Assembly: GCF_003367245.1 (NCBI RefSeq)
Contig: NZ_QRGR01000007.1
Span: forward strand, 62,001 to 126,000
Length of the DNA: 64,000 nucleotides
Reading direction: 5' to 3'
From: Pontibacter diazotrophicus
Lineage (GTDB): Bacteria > Bacteroidota > Bacteroidia > Cytophagales > Hymenobacteraceae
Part shown: positions 26,589 to 34,925 of the stretch, piece by piece
Layout of the letters: each line of letters opens with the position of its first letter
Numbering within the stretch: the stretch's first letter is position 1
Made by a program: the position numbers and the translations under genes
The notes under the pieces: model-generated
Told to the model about the DNA's origin: nothing
The model's input: the letters and a program-made list of their open reading frames with translations, nothing else
The model's database searches: none

Positions 26589-27425
26589 TTATGTTCTGCT
26601 GTTCTGCTGTACGGTAACCATCTCCCGTTTCTGCACCGGAGCTGGTGCTTTCACACCGTTTTGTTCAAAAGTTATTTTCACGCGTTCGTTCATCTCCCAA
26701 TTCAGCGGCCAGAACTCTTCCTTCTTTGCCCAGAGACGCATGCTGATGGTGAGGGAGTATTCAGTGAAAGCGGTGACAGCAATCACGGGGGCCGGCTCAG
26801 GCAGGATACGCGGTTCTGTTTCAATAAGCCCCTGGAGTAAGTGCTTTACAGCTACCAAATCGTTTTCCGGGCTTATAACAAGGTTAAGTTCCATGCGGCG
26901 TATCGGCTCTACAGAATAGTTGACAACCACGCTGGAAGCCAGCGGGCCGTTTGGCATGTAAATAACCTGATTATTACCCGTTTTAATAACCGTGTTGAAG
27001 ATGTTAATCAGGTGCACCGTGCCCGCCTGCCCCTGTGCCTCAATAAAGTCGCCTACTCTGAACGGCTTGATGGTAAGAATGAGTACGCCCCCGGCAAAGT
27101 TAGAAAGGCTGCCCTGAAGCGCCAGGCCAATCGCAAGGCCGGCAGAACCCAGCACAGCGATAAAGGAAGTCATTTCCAAACCTAATTGTGCCACCACCAG
27201 CACAATCAGCAGTACCCACAGGGCTACATTGATGATACTGCCCAAAAATGGCCGCAGCGACTCATCCACTCCTTTGCGCAGCATGAGGTTCTGTAACAGC
27301 CTGTTTAAGCGTTTGACAACCCAGGTGCCAATTATTAAAATTACTACTGCCACGACAAGCCTGAAGCCATAAAGCATGACAATGTTTAACACCATATCGC
27401 GGATGGAATCGATGTCCAGCACCAT
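26589..27425 (-). CDS. Small-conductance mechanosensitive channel (MscS family)
   Basis: A 278-residue channel releasing solutes during osmotic downshock. Three membrane helices lie at about 14-40, 58-82 and 88-118. The third is the Gly/Ala-rich pore helix SAGLAIGLALQGSLSNFAGG, followed by the beta domain PFRVGDFIEAQGQAGTV and the mixed C-terminal domain. This is the minimal YnaI/MscS-like architecture without extra N-terminal segments. Its closest neighbours appear unrelated in function. Confidence 0.93.
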   Translation of the reverse strand: MVLDIDSIRDMVLNIVMLYGFRLVVAVVILIIGTWVVKRLNRLLQNLMLRKGVDESLRPFLGSIINVALWVLLIVLVVAQLGLEMTSFIAVLGSAGLAIGLALQGSLSNFAGGVLILTIKPFRVGDFIEAQGQAGTVHLINIFNTVIKTGNNQVIYMPNGPLASSVVVNYSVEPIRRMELNLVISPENDLVAVKHLLQGLIETEPRILPEPAPVIAVTAFTEYSLTISMRLWAKKEEFWPLNWEMNERVKITFEQNGVKAPAPVQKREMVTVQQNSRT

Positions 27426-27458
27426 ATTTTGATTACGTATGTAAGCTTAAAAATAAAA

Positions 27459-27482
27459 GGCGCTGCCCGCTAAAGCAGCGCC
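27459..27482 (-). terminator. Terminator of the M23 peptidase gene
   Basis: On the minus strand an 8-bp GC stem (27475-27482 with 27459-27466) is followed by a T-rich run toward 27445. It lies about 45 bases downstream of the peptidase stop codon. Confidence 0.85.
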
Positions 27483-27524
27483 AAAAGGTGGCAATTTTAC
27501 TTAAAATTAGAGGAATTTGCAAGC

Positions 27525-28223
27525 TTATGCCAGGTGGCGGCACTGCAGTATAAGGTTCGGATTGGGGCAAAGTTGCCTGTACTTATCTTTTTCTGCCGAT
27601 GTGGCCACGCCCGGGTAGTCACCCTGTTTGCCTTCCATAGAAGCCATCACCTGGAAGTGCAGGTGCGGAGGCCAATGGCCGTTTTCCGGGTACGGGCCGA
27701 CTTCGGCAATCTTGACGCCTTTTGCAAAGTGCTGGCCTATTTGCAGCCCCTGCAGCGAAGTGCGGGTCAGGTGGCCGTAAAGGGTATAAAAGGTGATGCC
27801 CTCTAGTTCATGCTGCAGAATAATGGTGGGGCCGTAGTCGCCGAAGTTATCGTTATCCGCGAAAGAATGCACCACGGCATCTAAAGGAGTGAAGACAGCG
27901 GTTCCTGCCTCCAGCCACACATCTACACCCAGGTGCAGGTTGCGGCTTTCGGAGGCTACATCAAAATGCTGACTGCGGCGGTATATGAACCGATCTTCTA
28001 AATAACCGCCCACACCTACGGTGGCTCCCTTTGCCTGCAGCATCTTCTGCACTGCCGCGTTAAAAGCTGCTGTATCCTGTAGGTCTGTTTGTTGCAGCAG
28101 GGTGTTGGCTGCTGTGAAATCTAAGGTGCAGACGTTGTCAGCATTCAGGTCGGCAGCCAGTACAGGGGCAAAGGCATAGCTGTGCCTGCTTAGTGTTTCG
28201 CTAAGTTTATTTGATTGTTGCAT
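27525..28223 (-). CDS. M23 family peptidoglycan metallopeptidase
   Basis: LytM/M23-type zinc endopeptidase domain, 232 residues from the ATG at 28223. The frame is open for another 35 residues upstream, but that part is unlike the family. Zinc-site motifs are present: HLGVDVW (His and Asp), YTLYGHL, and PPHLHFQV (HxH). No signal peptide is clear in the chosen frame; the upstream extension contains a hydrophobic run (VLFILLLF), so export from the longer start cannot be ruled out. It is a single gene between its own terminator and the AP2/HNH-like gene. Confidence 0.82.
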   Translation of the reverse strand: MQQSNKLSETLSRHSYAFAPVLAADLNADNVCTLDFTAANTLLQQTDLQDTAAFNAAVQKMLQAKGATVGVGGYLEDRFIYRRSQHFDVASESRNLHLGVDVWLEAGTAVFTPLDAVVHSFADNDNFGDYGPTIILQHELEGITFYTLYGHLTRTSLQGLQIGQHFAKGVKIAEVGPYPENGHWPPHLHFQVMASMEGKQGDYPGVATSAEKDKYRQLCPNPNLILQCRHLA

Positions 28224-28351
28224 GAATAGGAGGAGGATGAAAAGAACCTCCTGCAAGTATAAGCAGAAATAGGAGCTTGTTTGAATTTTATTTTCCTGAA
28301 AGCGAGCTTTGTCAGGACTTAAAAGCACACATTTGCTTTCAAGGATAATAT

Positions 28352-28924
28352 TCAGACTAACTCTTTACTTACAACTTCTTCCTCTACATGTTTGGAGAGA
28401 GTTTTAAGGCTTTTTGTCTTGCCGAAAAGCTCTTCGGATTTCTTACTGTAGGCAGAGGCTGCTTCCTGCAATGTCTCGAAGGTGCCCAGGTTGATGCGCT
28501 GCTTGTTGAAATGAATGATGGCACGGTACTTTTGCGCTTCCTTGTGCACTCCGCGCACACCCAGTTTGTTTCCTGTTTTGGAGGTGTTGCGAACAATTTT
28601 ACAAAGCGGTGCCCACTCCAGGTTTTCGAGTCGGCAGTCCAGTTTGTTTCCGTTCTTGAAGTGTACGTAGAGCTTCAGGTCGCTTTCAGGCTTCTTGAGC
28701 AGCTGCTCCCCAATCATTTTATGCAGGTAAATCGTCTCGTTGCGGTACTTGCCGTTTTTGAGAGGCCAGTTCTTCTGAAAGAAGGCATAGCCGTTGGAGT
28801 GGATGCGCAAATGCTTCAGAAACTCTATCTGTTGCAGGTACACGTTTTTCTGTATGTACTCGTAGGTTCTGTCGTCTACGACTACCGTTTTTTCACAGTT
28901 TTTGAGGGTTAATTTGTACAGCAT
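28352..28924 (-). CDS. HNH-like/AP2-domain DNA-binding protein
   Basis: A 190-residue protein resembling freestanding homing-endonuclease-type proteins. An HNH-like block runs from about residue 69 (LHKMIGEQLL) to about 104 (VHFKNGNKLDCRLENLEWA), matching the common pattern in which the motif reads DH-x-N-G-x-x-x-D-x-R; here the Asp before His is Val. An AP2/ERF DNA-binding fold follows at about 124-170 (LGVRGVHKEAQKYRAIIHF...LGTFETLQEAASAY). In known cases AP2 plus HNH marks mobile endonucleases. Whether this copy still cuts DNA or has become a regulator cannot be told. No intron or intein is seen nearby. The 264 bases to the next gene hold nothing I can name. Confidence 0.75.
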   Translation of the reverse strand: MLYKLTLKNCEKTVVVDDRTYEYIQKNVYLQQIEFLKHLRIHSNGYAFFQKNWPLKNGKYRNETIYLHKMIGEQLLKKPESDLKLYVHFKNGNKLDCRLENLEWAPLCKIVRNTSKTGNKLGVRGVHKEAQKYRAIIHFNKQRINLGTFETLQEAASAYSKKSEELFGKTKSLKTLSKHVEEEVVSKELV

Positions 28925-29188
28925 GTTGTTTTCATTAATACAAGGACCAGGTAAGAGGCATAGGCAGTTGGCAATTCGCCGTACTACTGACGCAGCGTGC
29001 TGTAAAGTTGCAGCTTTTTTTATATCTATTACAACTAATATTCATAAAAAATGTTATTCTTTTTATGAAATACTTCCTGTATAGCCAATTTCTATACGCA
29101 TATTTCTCAGAACAGTCCGGATTCTTGTAACTTTCAGCTTTATATGTAGTTCTTAAGCAAGATAATTTAGCGATAACATAGTACAAAC

Positions 29189-30277
29189 ATGAGTAGTCCT
29201 TACCTCAACCTGAAGGTTGTAGCTATCACAAGAGAAACACCAGATGCCATTACCATACATCTTGAGCATCCTGAAAAGAAAAGCATCACCTATAAACCCG
29301 GTCAGTTCCTGACGCTGATTTTGCCCATTGATGGCAAGGAAGTACGCCGTTCTTATTCCCTGAGCAGCACGCCACATGAAGCCCCCCGCCTTGCCGTAAC
29401 GGTTAAACGTGTGGATGGAGGCCTTGTGTCAAATTATTTAATAGAGCACCTGCAGGTTGGGCAGGAGGTAAAAGTGATGGAACCAATCGGTAACTTCTAC
29501 CTTACCTGCGCCCCTACAAACCAGCGCCAGGTTATTCTGTTTGGTGCCGGCAGCGGCATTACGCCGCTCATGTCTATATTAAAGGCAGTACTGGCAGAAG
29601 AGCCAAGCAGCAAAGTGACGTTACTGTATGGCATCCGCGACGAAAACACTGTCATTTTCAGAGAGCAGTTACAGCAGCTAAAAGCTGCTAACCCCAACCG
29701 CCTGCACGTGGAGTATATTTTCAGCCAGCCGAAGCATGACTGTGAGCACCGTGGCCGCATGAACCAGAGCCTCATCCTGAAGATTCTGGAGCGCCTGCAG
29801 TTAACCAGGGTTCAGGAGGCTGTTTATTATATGTGTGGTCCGGAAGGAATGATGCAGGAGGTGCGGCATGCGCTGGAGGTATTGCATGTGCCGGCAGAAC
29901 GCATTTTCCGGGAGAGTTTTGTGAGCAGCAAGCAGGCAGGGCAGCAGGAGGACGAGCAAACTTCTCATGGCGAGGTAACCCTCCTGGACGACGGAGATAT
30001 TACGACACAAAACGTGACCATTATATACGAAGGCGCAGAATATACTGTAAAAGTGGAGCCTGACCAGACGATACTGGAGGCGGCCCTGGATCAGGATATT
30101 GACCTGCCATACTCCTGCCAGGCAGGCTTGTGTACTGCCTGCCGGGGCAAATGCCTGAGTGGTAGAGTGCACCTGGAGGAGAGTGATGGTTTATCTGACG
30201 CTGAGATAGAAGAAGGCTATGTGCTGAATTGTGTGGGGCATCCTGTAACAAGTAATGTGATAATAGAAATCGGGTAA
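29189..30277 (+). CDS. PaaE-like ferredoxin-NADP reductase / phenylacetyl-CoA epoxidase subunit E
   Basis: A 362-residue flavo-iron-sulfur reductase that passes electrons from NAD(P)H via FAD to a plant-type [2Fe-2S] cluster. The FAD motif RRSYSLSSTP is near residue 52, and the NAD(P)-binding GAGSGITPLMS is near 116. The C-terminal ferredoxin domain has C-x4-C-x2-C in YSCQAGLCTACRGKC and the last ligand in LNCVGHP. Domain order is that of PaaE and related oxygenase reductases. No paaABCD genes are adjacent, so its partner here may be a different diiron oxygenase or desaturase, for instance a fatty-acid or carotenoid enzyme; that is inference. Confidence 0.88.
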   Translation: MSSPYLNLKVVAITRETPDAITIHLEHPEKKSITYKPGQFLTLILPIDGKEVRRSYSLSSTPHEAPRLAVTVKRVDGGLVSNYLIEHLQVGQEVKVMEPIGNFYLTCAPTNQRQVILFGAGSGITPLMSILKAVLAEEPSSKVTLLYGIRDENTVIFREQLQQLKAANPNRLHVEYIFSQPKHDCEHRGRMNQSLILKILERLQLTRVQEAVYYMCGPEGMMQEVRHALEVLHVPAERIFRESFVSSKQAGQQEDEQTSHGEVTLLDDGDITTQNVTIIYEGAEYTVKVEPDQTILEAALDQDIDLPYSCQAGLCTACRGKCLSGRVHLEESDGLSDAEIEEGYVLNCVGHPVTSNVIIEIG

Positions 30278-30296
30278 GCGATTTATAACGTATACA

Positions 30297-30341
30297 AAGG
30301 CAGCGCAACTTAAATATTATTTGTGGCGCTGCCTTTTTTTT
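30297..30341 (+). terminator. Rho-independent terminator after the PaaE-like gene
   Basis: A perfect GC-rich stem (30299-30306 with 30326-30333, extendable by two A-T pairs) is followed by eight T residues. It is a textbook terminator lying between the reductase and the peptidase gene. Confidence 0.92.
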
Positions 30342-30399
30342 GTACTTTCGTAAGAAGTCAATATATTGTGTTTTCAAAATATTTATTGCCATAACAACA

Positions 30400-32124
30400 A
30401 TGCAAACAACCGAGCTGGCAATTCCGAAACGGAAGCCAAGGGTATACCTATCAGAGGATTTTAAAATAGAATCCTGGCAGACTTTGCAGCCATACTTTGA
30501 TGAGCTGAAAGCGCGCGAAATAAATTCAGTGGAGGAACTGGAGAAGTGGATGCAAGACCGAAGCGAGCTGGAAAGTGTGCTGTCTGAGGACCTTGGCTGG
30601 CGCTACATCCGAATGACCTGCGACACACAAAACGAGGAAACCACAAAGGCGTTCCAGTATTTTGTTTCAGAGATTGAGCCTCAGATTGCACCCTACGATC
30701 ATGAGCTTAATCTGAAGCTGATGCATTCACCTTACGGGAATGGCCTCGACAAGGAAAAGTATAAAATCTATCTGCGTGGAGTAGAGCGCGCATTGGAAAT
30801 TTTCCGGGAAGAGAACATTCCGCTGCAAACCGAGATAAGCACGAAGCAGCAGCAGTACGCGGCCATAACGGGAGCCATGACTGTGACACTGGACGGTGAG
30901 GAGATGACGCTGCAGCGTGCCGCCGACCGACTGAAGAGGACAGATCGTGCCGTGCGCGAGGAGGCATGGAAGGCTATACAACAGCGCCGTTTCCAGGACC
31001 GCGAGAAGCTGGATAGCCTCTTTGATGAGCTATTGCACCTCCGGAACCAGGTTGCCCTGAATGCGGACTTCCCCAACTTCCGTGACTATATGTTTGCCGC
31101 CCTTGGCCGCTTCGACTATACCCCACAGGACTGTTTTGATTTTCATCAATCCATACAAGAGACCATTGTGCCATTGCTCACGAAGATAGATGAGGAGCGC
31201 AAGTCCAAGTTGGAATTAGAGCAACTGCGGCCCTGGGATTTAGACGTGGACCCAAGCGGCAGAAAACCACTGGAACCGTTCCGTAAAGGCGAAGAACTGC
31301 TGGAGAAAACAGTGCAGGTATTTTATAACCTGGACACTTTCCTGGGCGACTGCCTTGCTACCATGCGGGAGATGGGGCACCTGGACCTGGAGTCAAGAAA
31401 AGGGAAGGCGCCGGGCGGGTATAACTATCCGCTGGATGAAATAGGGGTTCCCTTCATTTTCATGAATGCTACCTCCAGCCTCCGCGACGTCATTACGATG
31501 CTGCACGAAGGCGGCCACGCCGTACATTCCTTCCTGACAAGGGAAATGAGCCTGAATGCCTTCAAGCATCCGCCTTCTGAAGTAGCTGAACTGGCCTCCA
31601 TGTCAATGGAGCTAATCTCGATGGATTACTGGGACACCTTTTTCGAGGACGAAGATGAACTGCGTCGTGCTAAGCGCACGCATCTGGAGAGTGTGCTGGA
31701 GACATTCCCCTGGGTGGCGACGGTGGACAAGTTCCAGCACTGGATTTATGAGCACCCGGAGCAGACCCCGGAGCAGCGCCATCAGGAGTGGATTAACATT
31801 TTTGAGAAATTCAACCACAAGCTGGTGAGTTGGGACGGACTGGAACAGTTCAAGCCTTTTACCTGGCAGAAACAGCTGCATATCTACGAGGTGCCGTTCT
31901 ATTATATAGAATATGCCATGGCGCAGCTAGGCGCTATTGCCGTCTGGAAGAACTACAAAGAAAATCCTGCTGAAGGGCTGGCCGCTTATAAACGTGCCTT
32001 GAGCCTGGGCTATACCGTCTCCATTGGGGAAGTGTATGAGGCTGCCGGTATTAAATTCGATTTCAGCACAGACTATATCAAGAGCCTGGCAGATTTTGTA
32101 CAGGCTGAGATGGAAAAGATCTAG
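30400..32124 (+). CDS. M3 family oligoendopeptidase (PepF-like)
   Basis: A cytoplasmic zinc metallopeptidase degrading short peptides, 574 residues. The zinc motif HEGGH is at residues 369-373, with the downstream glutamate region SEVAELASMSMELIS completing the M3 site. An N-terminal helical domain precedes it. The frame stays open to a TTG at 30340, but that start lies inside the preceding terminator, so the ATG at 30400 is chosen. It is a single-gene unit between two terminators. Confidence 0.94.
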   Translation: MQTTELAIPKRKPRVYLSEDFKIESWQTLQPYFDELKAREINSVEELEKWMQDRSELESVLSEDLGWRYIRMTCDTQNEETTKAFQYFVSEIEPQIAPYDHELNLKLMHSPYGNGLDKEKYKIYLRGVERALEIFREENIPLQTEISTKQQQYAAITGAMTVTLDGEEMTLQRAADRLKRTDRAVREEAWKAIQQRRFQDREKLDSLFDELLHLRNQVALNADFPNFRDYMFAALGRFDYTPQDCFDFHQSIQETIVPLLTKIDEERKSKLELEQLRPWDLDVDPSGRKPLEPFRKGEELLEKTVQVFYNLDTFLGDCLATMREMGHLDLESRKGKAPGGYNYPLDEIGVPFIFMNATSSLRDVITMLHEGGHAVHSFLTREMSLNAFKHPPSEVAELASMSMELISMDYWDTFFEDEDELRRAKRTHLESVLETFPWVATVDKFQHWIYEHPEQTPEQRHQEWINIFEKFNHKLVSWDGLEQFKPFTWQKQLHIYEVPFYYIEYAMAQLGAIAVWKNYKENPAEGLAAYKRALSLGYTVSIGEVYEAAGIKFDFSTDYIKSLADFVQAEMEKI

Positions 32125-32148
32125 CCCTCTTCCGTAAAGCTATATGAG

Positions 32149-32183
32149 AAGCCCCGCAATTACATGCGGGGCTTTTTGTTTTT
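32149..32183 (+). terminator. Rho-independent terminator after the oligoendopeptidase gene
   Basis: A 9-bp GC-rich stem (32149-32157 with 32166-32174) and 8-base loop are followed by a T-rich run. Confidence 0.92.
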
Positions 32184-32251
32184 AGATAAGATTGGCGTGT
32201 ATGAAACTGCTCAATATGAACAGCACAGGAGCAAAGGTCGTACAAAGCAGT

Positions 32252-33070
32252 ATGAAAACAATCTATACGAGTATTTATATAGGGTTGCTGCTATGGATAA
32301 CAGCCGCCTGTACGACTGATCCAACCAACAATACAGCAACAACAACTATACCCTCCGGGCCTGTAGATGTGGGTGTGGGGGGAGGTATGTTGCCGAACAG
32401 CATGCCTTACGTGGTAGGCACCTGGCACGGGGTAATCCCTTGTATCGACTGCCCCGGCATTACTTATGACCTTCAACTGAATGAAGATAATACTTTTGAA
32501 GAGACGCGGGTTTATCAGAACAGAGATATGGGAGAAACTATCCGGACTGGTACCTGGCGAATAACGGATGAGGGTGTGCTGGAGTTAAACAACAGGGATG
32601 CTGAACCGACACGGTTTGGCCTGTCTACGGCGGGTGAACTGAACATGCTGGACGAAAGCGGCAATCCCCTTGAGACACCGATGACGGACATGTACCGGTT
32701 GAGGAGAGATCCTGAGGTGGCAGAATCAGACACGCAGCTATGGACTGGCAGAGTGGGGGTTGACTTTGTAGCGACAGGGAATGAACCAGGCTGGTTGCTG
32801 GAGATTGACCTGGAAGAAGGGATGTATTTTAAAACGCTTCCTTCGGAGACAATTTCATTAAGCGCTCCTTTACCAGCGCCTGCCACAGAAGGAAACACGA
32901 CAAGGTATCGTGCCCAGACAGATGATGGCGAGCTGGTGGTGGAGCTGACAGAGACGCCGTGCACGGACACCATGTCTGGCAACATGTTCCCTTATACCGT
33001 TCAGGTTATAGCGAAGGGAGAGCGCTTTGTGGGCTGTGGGAAATACCTTGGGGAGGCAGGTCGCCAGTAG
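32252..33070 (+). CDS. NlpE-type lipoprotein with additional COG3650-like domain
   Basis: A 272-residue lipoprotein. The signal peptide ends in a good lipobox (TAAC, Cys20), followed by a Thr/Asn-rich linker. The N-terminal domain matches the NlpE copper-resistance/surface-sensing fold: GTWHGVIPCIDCPGITYDL with the CxxC pair Cys64 and Cys67. The C-terminal part (VATGNEPGWLLEIDL ... KGERFVGCGKY) resembles the COG3650-type beta domain often found in heat-shock or META-like lipoproteins. The start at 32252 is chosen because it directly precedes the signal peptide, although the frame is open from 32192. Sensing of envelope stress or metal is a family-based inference. Confidence 0.83.
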   Translation: MKTIYTSIYIGLLLWITAACTTDPTNNTATTTIPSGPVDVGVGGGMLPNSMPYVVGTWHGVIPCIDCPGITYDLQLNEDNTFEETRVYQNRDMGETIRTGTWRITDEGVLELNNRDAEPTRFGLSTAGELNMLDESGNPLETPMTDMYRLRRDPEVAESDTQLWTGRVGVDFVATGNEPGWLLEIDLEEGMYFKTLPSETISLSAPLPAPATEGNTTRYRAQTDDGELVVELTETPCTDTMSGNMFPYTVQVIAKGERFVGCGKYLGEAGRQ

Positions 33071-33081
33071 GGTGTAAAGAG

Positions 33082-33116
33082 CAGAGGCCCCGGCATATGT
33101 ATAGCCGGGGCCTCTG
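33082..33116. terminator. Bidirectional hairpin, 13-bp stem
   Basis: A perfect GC-rich stem (33082-33094 with 33104-33116) with a 9-base loop between the convergent lipoprotein and TetR genes. The T-tract is weak on the plus side. Confidence 0.75.
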
Positions 33117-33163
33117 TTAATGCTGCCGCTCCATCCCTGGCCCGGCAGGTAAAGTTTGTTCTT

Positions 33164-33769
33164 TTACGGTGTTGTAAGGTGAGATTTAGGTAATGTTGTG
33201 TCTGTTTTAGTTTTTAAGCCCATTAGCAGCATTAGAGATAAATTGCCGGCGATTTCTGCTGGCGTCATCTTGCCTTCCGGCTTGTACCAGGTATGAATCC
33301 AGTTCAGACCTGAAAGTATGGTTAAAGCTGCAAATTTCTCATCTGGTACTGTAAACTCTCCGTTCTCTATGCCAGTCCTTATTATTCTGCGGAAGCGCGC
33401 CTCATACGTATCGCGCAGAGATAAAAACTGGCTGTGAAAAGGTTCGCTCAGGTGGCGCCACTCGTGCAGAAATACAGCAGAAGCCTCTGTGTTATTGGTG
33501 AGTACCTGTACGTGGGCAGCAATAGCATGCTGCAATCGCTCCGTAGCCGTGCCCCCTGTTGCCTCTGCGGCATCTATGGCCTCGAAGAACTCATCTGCCA
33601 TCCGGAAACAAACCCGCTGCAGAATCTCTTCCTTCGATTTGATATGAGAGTAAATACTGGCAGCCTCTATGCCCAGGGCATTTGCCAGGTCACGCATGGA
33701 TGTAGCAGAAAAACCCTTCGACTTGAAAAGCGCTGTGGCCGTCTGCTCTATTTGTTTTTTTCTGCTCAA
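33164..33769 (-). CDS. TetR/AcrR family transcriptional regulator
   Basis: A 201-residue one-component repressor. The N-terminal helix-turn-helix is clear (IEQTATALFKSKGFSATSMR DLANALG, then ASIYSHIKSKEEIL), and the ligand-binding helical domain follows. It is transcribed divergently from an enoyl-CoA hydratase gene, an arrangement typical of regulators of fatty-acid or acyl-CoA breakdown, so acyl-CoA is a plausible ligand. A palindrome sits precisely inside its own promoter, indicating autorepression. Confidence 0.93.
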   Translation of the reverse strand: MSRKKQIEQTATALFKSKGFSATSMRDLANALGIEAASIYSHIKSKEEILQRVCFRMADEFFEAIDAAEATGGTATERLQHAIAAHVQVLTNNTEASAVFLHEWRHLSEPFHSQFLSLRDTYEARFRRIIRTGIENGEFTVPDEKFAALTILSGLNWIHTWYKPEGKMTPAEIAGNLSLMLLMGLKTKTDTTLPKSHLTTP

Positions 33770-33791
33770 TATTATTTCTGTTTGTTCTTAC

Positions 33792-33822
33792 CAAAGATAG
33801 CGAGCCTAACAACCGTTAGCAA
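33792..33822 (-). promoter_or_regulatory. Promoter of the TetR gene with CTAAC-N4-GTTAG operator in the spacer
   Basis: On the minus strand TTG (33820-33822) and a perfect -7 TATCTTTG (33792-33799) are 20 bases apart. The palindrome CTAAC-AACC-GTTAG occupies 33806-33819, filling most of the spacer, where a dimeric repressor would block RNA polymerase. Confidence 0.75.
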
Positions 33823-33997
33823 ATTTGTTTTTTGTTAACCCTTTCCCAGGCGCACATACTGGCAATATGGGTGTTGGCAGGTACTTATGATGTACAGCAG
33901 CTGTGAAAAGGTGGAGTGTTTTTTGCTCTGTTGAGTAAGATACAAGGTGCGTTTTTGCCGGGGCCTCTGCTTATTTTCTAAAGCTTTTTGAATAGGC

Positions 33998-34028
33998 TTG
34001 CGTATTTGTGTAACCTTGTCTATCTTTT
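33998..34028 (+). promoter_or_regulatory. Probable promoter of the enoyl-CoA hydratase gene
   Basis: TTG (33998-34000) and TATCTTTT (34021-34028, 7 of 8 to TAnnTTTG) are 20 bases apart, about 38 bases before the start codon. I see no copy of the TetR palindrome here, so TetR control of this promoter is not supported by the sequence. The rest of the divergent region (33823-33997) shows nothing else I can name. Confidence 0.55.
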
Positions 34029-34065
34029 TTAAGCTATACCTGTTATAGATACGGAGAATGAAATT

Positions 34066-34875
34066 ATGACTGACCTGACAAATACAATAGAGAAGCAGAC
34101 GATGGAGTTTGTGCATTACGAAGTGAAAGAGCGTGTAGGGTACATTACCCTTGCCCGTGCAGAGAAACGCAATGCCCTTAACTTTGAGGTGGTACTGGAA
34201 CTGAAGCGTGCCTTTGCCAGAGCTGAAGATGATGAGGCCTGCAAAGTGATTGTGCTGCGTGCGGAAGGGAAGGTGTTCTGTGCCGGAGCTGATTTGGAGT
34301 ACATCCAGCGCCTGCAGGAAAACGATTACCAAGACAACCTGTTAGACTCCACTCATCTGATGGAGTTGTTTCGCATGATTTATACCCTGAAGAAGGTTGT
34401 AATTGCCCAAATACACGGGCATGCTATAGCCGGAGGCTGTGGACTTGCAGCTATCTGTGATTTTGGCTTTACCGTACCCGAGGCAAAGTTTGGCTATACG
34501 GAGGTAAAGATCGGCTTTATCCCTGCCATTGTAAAGGTTTTCCTGCTGCGTAAAATCGGCGAATCAAGAGCCAAGCAACTGCTGCTTACCGGCGACCTGA
34601 TTTCTGCAGAAGAGGCAGAACGGTACGGACTGGTACACTATGTGGTGCCGGCAGCAGAACTGGAAGAGCATGTTTTTGCCTTTGCTCAAAAACTTTGTAA
34701 TGAGAATTCCCGTCAGTCGATGGAAGTTACCAAAGAGATGATAGCCCGCGTGCAGTCGATGGGCCTGGAAGAAGGCCTGCAGTATGCTTCTGAAATGAAT
34801 GCAGTGGCCCGTAGTAGTGCAGATTGCCAACGCGGTATTGCTGCTTTTCTGAAAAAAGAGCCGATTAATTGGTAG
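34066..34875 (+). CDS. Enoyl-CoA hydratase/isomerase family protein
   Basis: A crotonase-fold enzyme of 269 residues acting on acyl-CoA thioesters. The oxyanion-hole segments are AEGKVFCAGADLEYIQ near residue 66 and HGHAIAGGCGLAAICDF near 120. A glutamate at the usual catalytic place is seen in FGYTEVKIGFIP, where hydratases of the methylglutaconyl-CoA or enoyl-CoA type carry a catalytic acid. Substrate cannot be fixed from sequence. Met13 is an alternative start. It is divergent from a TetR regulator and lies upstream of the carotenoid locus without an obvious terminator between. Confidence 0.9.
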   Translation: MTDLTNTIEKQTMEFVHYEVKERVGYITLARAEKRNALNFEVVLELKRAFARAEDDEACKVIVLRAEGKVFCAGADLEYIQRLQENDYQDNLLDSTHLMELFRMIYTLKKVVIAQIHGHAIAGGCGLAAICDFGFTVPEAKFGYTEVKIGFIPAIVKVFLLRKIGESRAKQLLLTGDLISAEEAERYGLVHYVVPAAELEEHVFAFAQKLCNENSRQSMEVTKEMIARVQSMGLEEGLQYASEMNAVARSSADCQRGIAAFLKKEPINW

Positions 34876-34881
34876 CCCTTT

Positions 34882-34909
34882 GTTTAATTTTTTAAACTAT
34901 TTGTTAAAC
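34882..34909 (+). promoter_or_regulatory. GTTTAA/GTTAAAC repeats before crtZ (candidate carotenoid operator)
   Basis: A palindromic pair GTTTAA ... TTAAAC (34882-34897) is followed by GTTAAAC (34903-34909) just before crtZ. The same heptamers occur before the ECF sigma gene (36391-36397 and 36413-36419). They are candidates for the binding site of the CarH-like regulator encoded between the two sites. Confidence 0.45.
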
Positions 34910-34925
34910 TTGCTGTTCTTTGGGT

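Noticed and set aside
30340..30399. TTG start for the oligoendopeptidase
   Set aside because: It lies within the T-run of the preceding terminator; the ATG at 30400 starts the family-like N terminus.
33835..34332. A 165-codon minus-strand frame covering the TetR/enoyl-CoA hydratase spacer
   Set aside because: It overlaps the start of the hydratase, lacks a plausible fold and would occupy both promoters.
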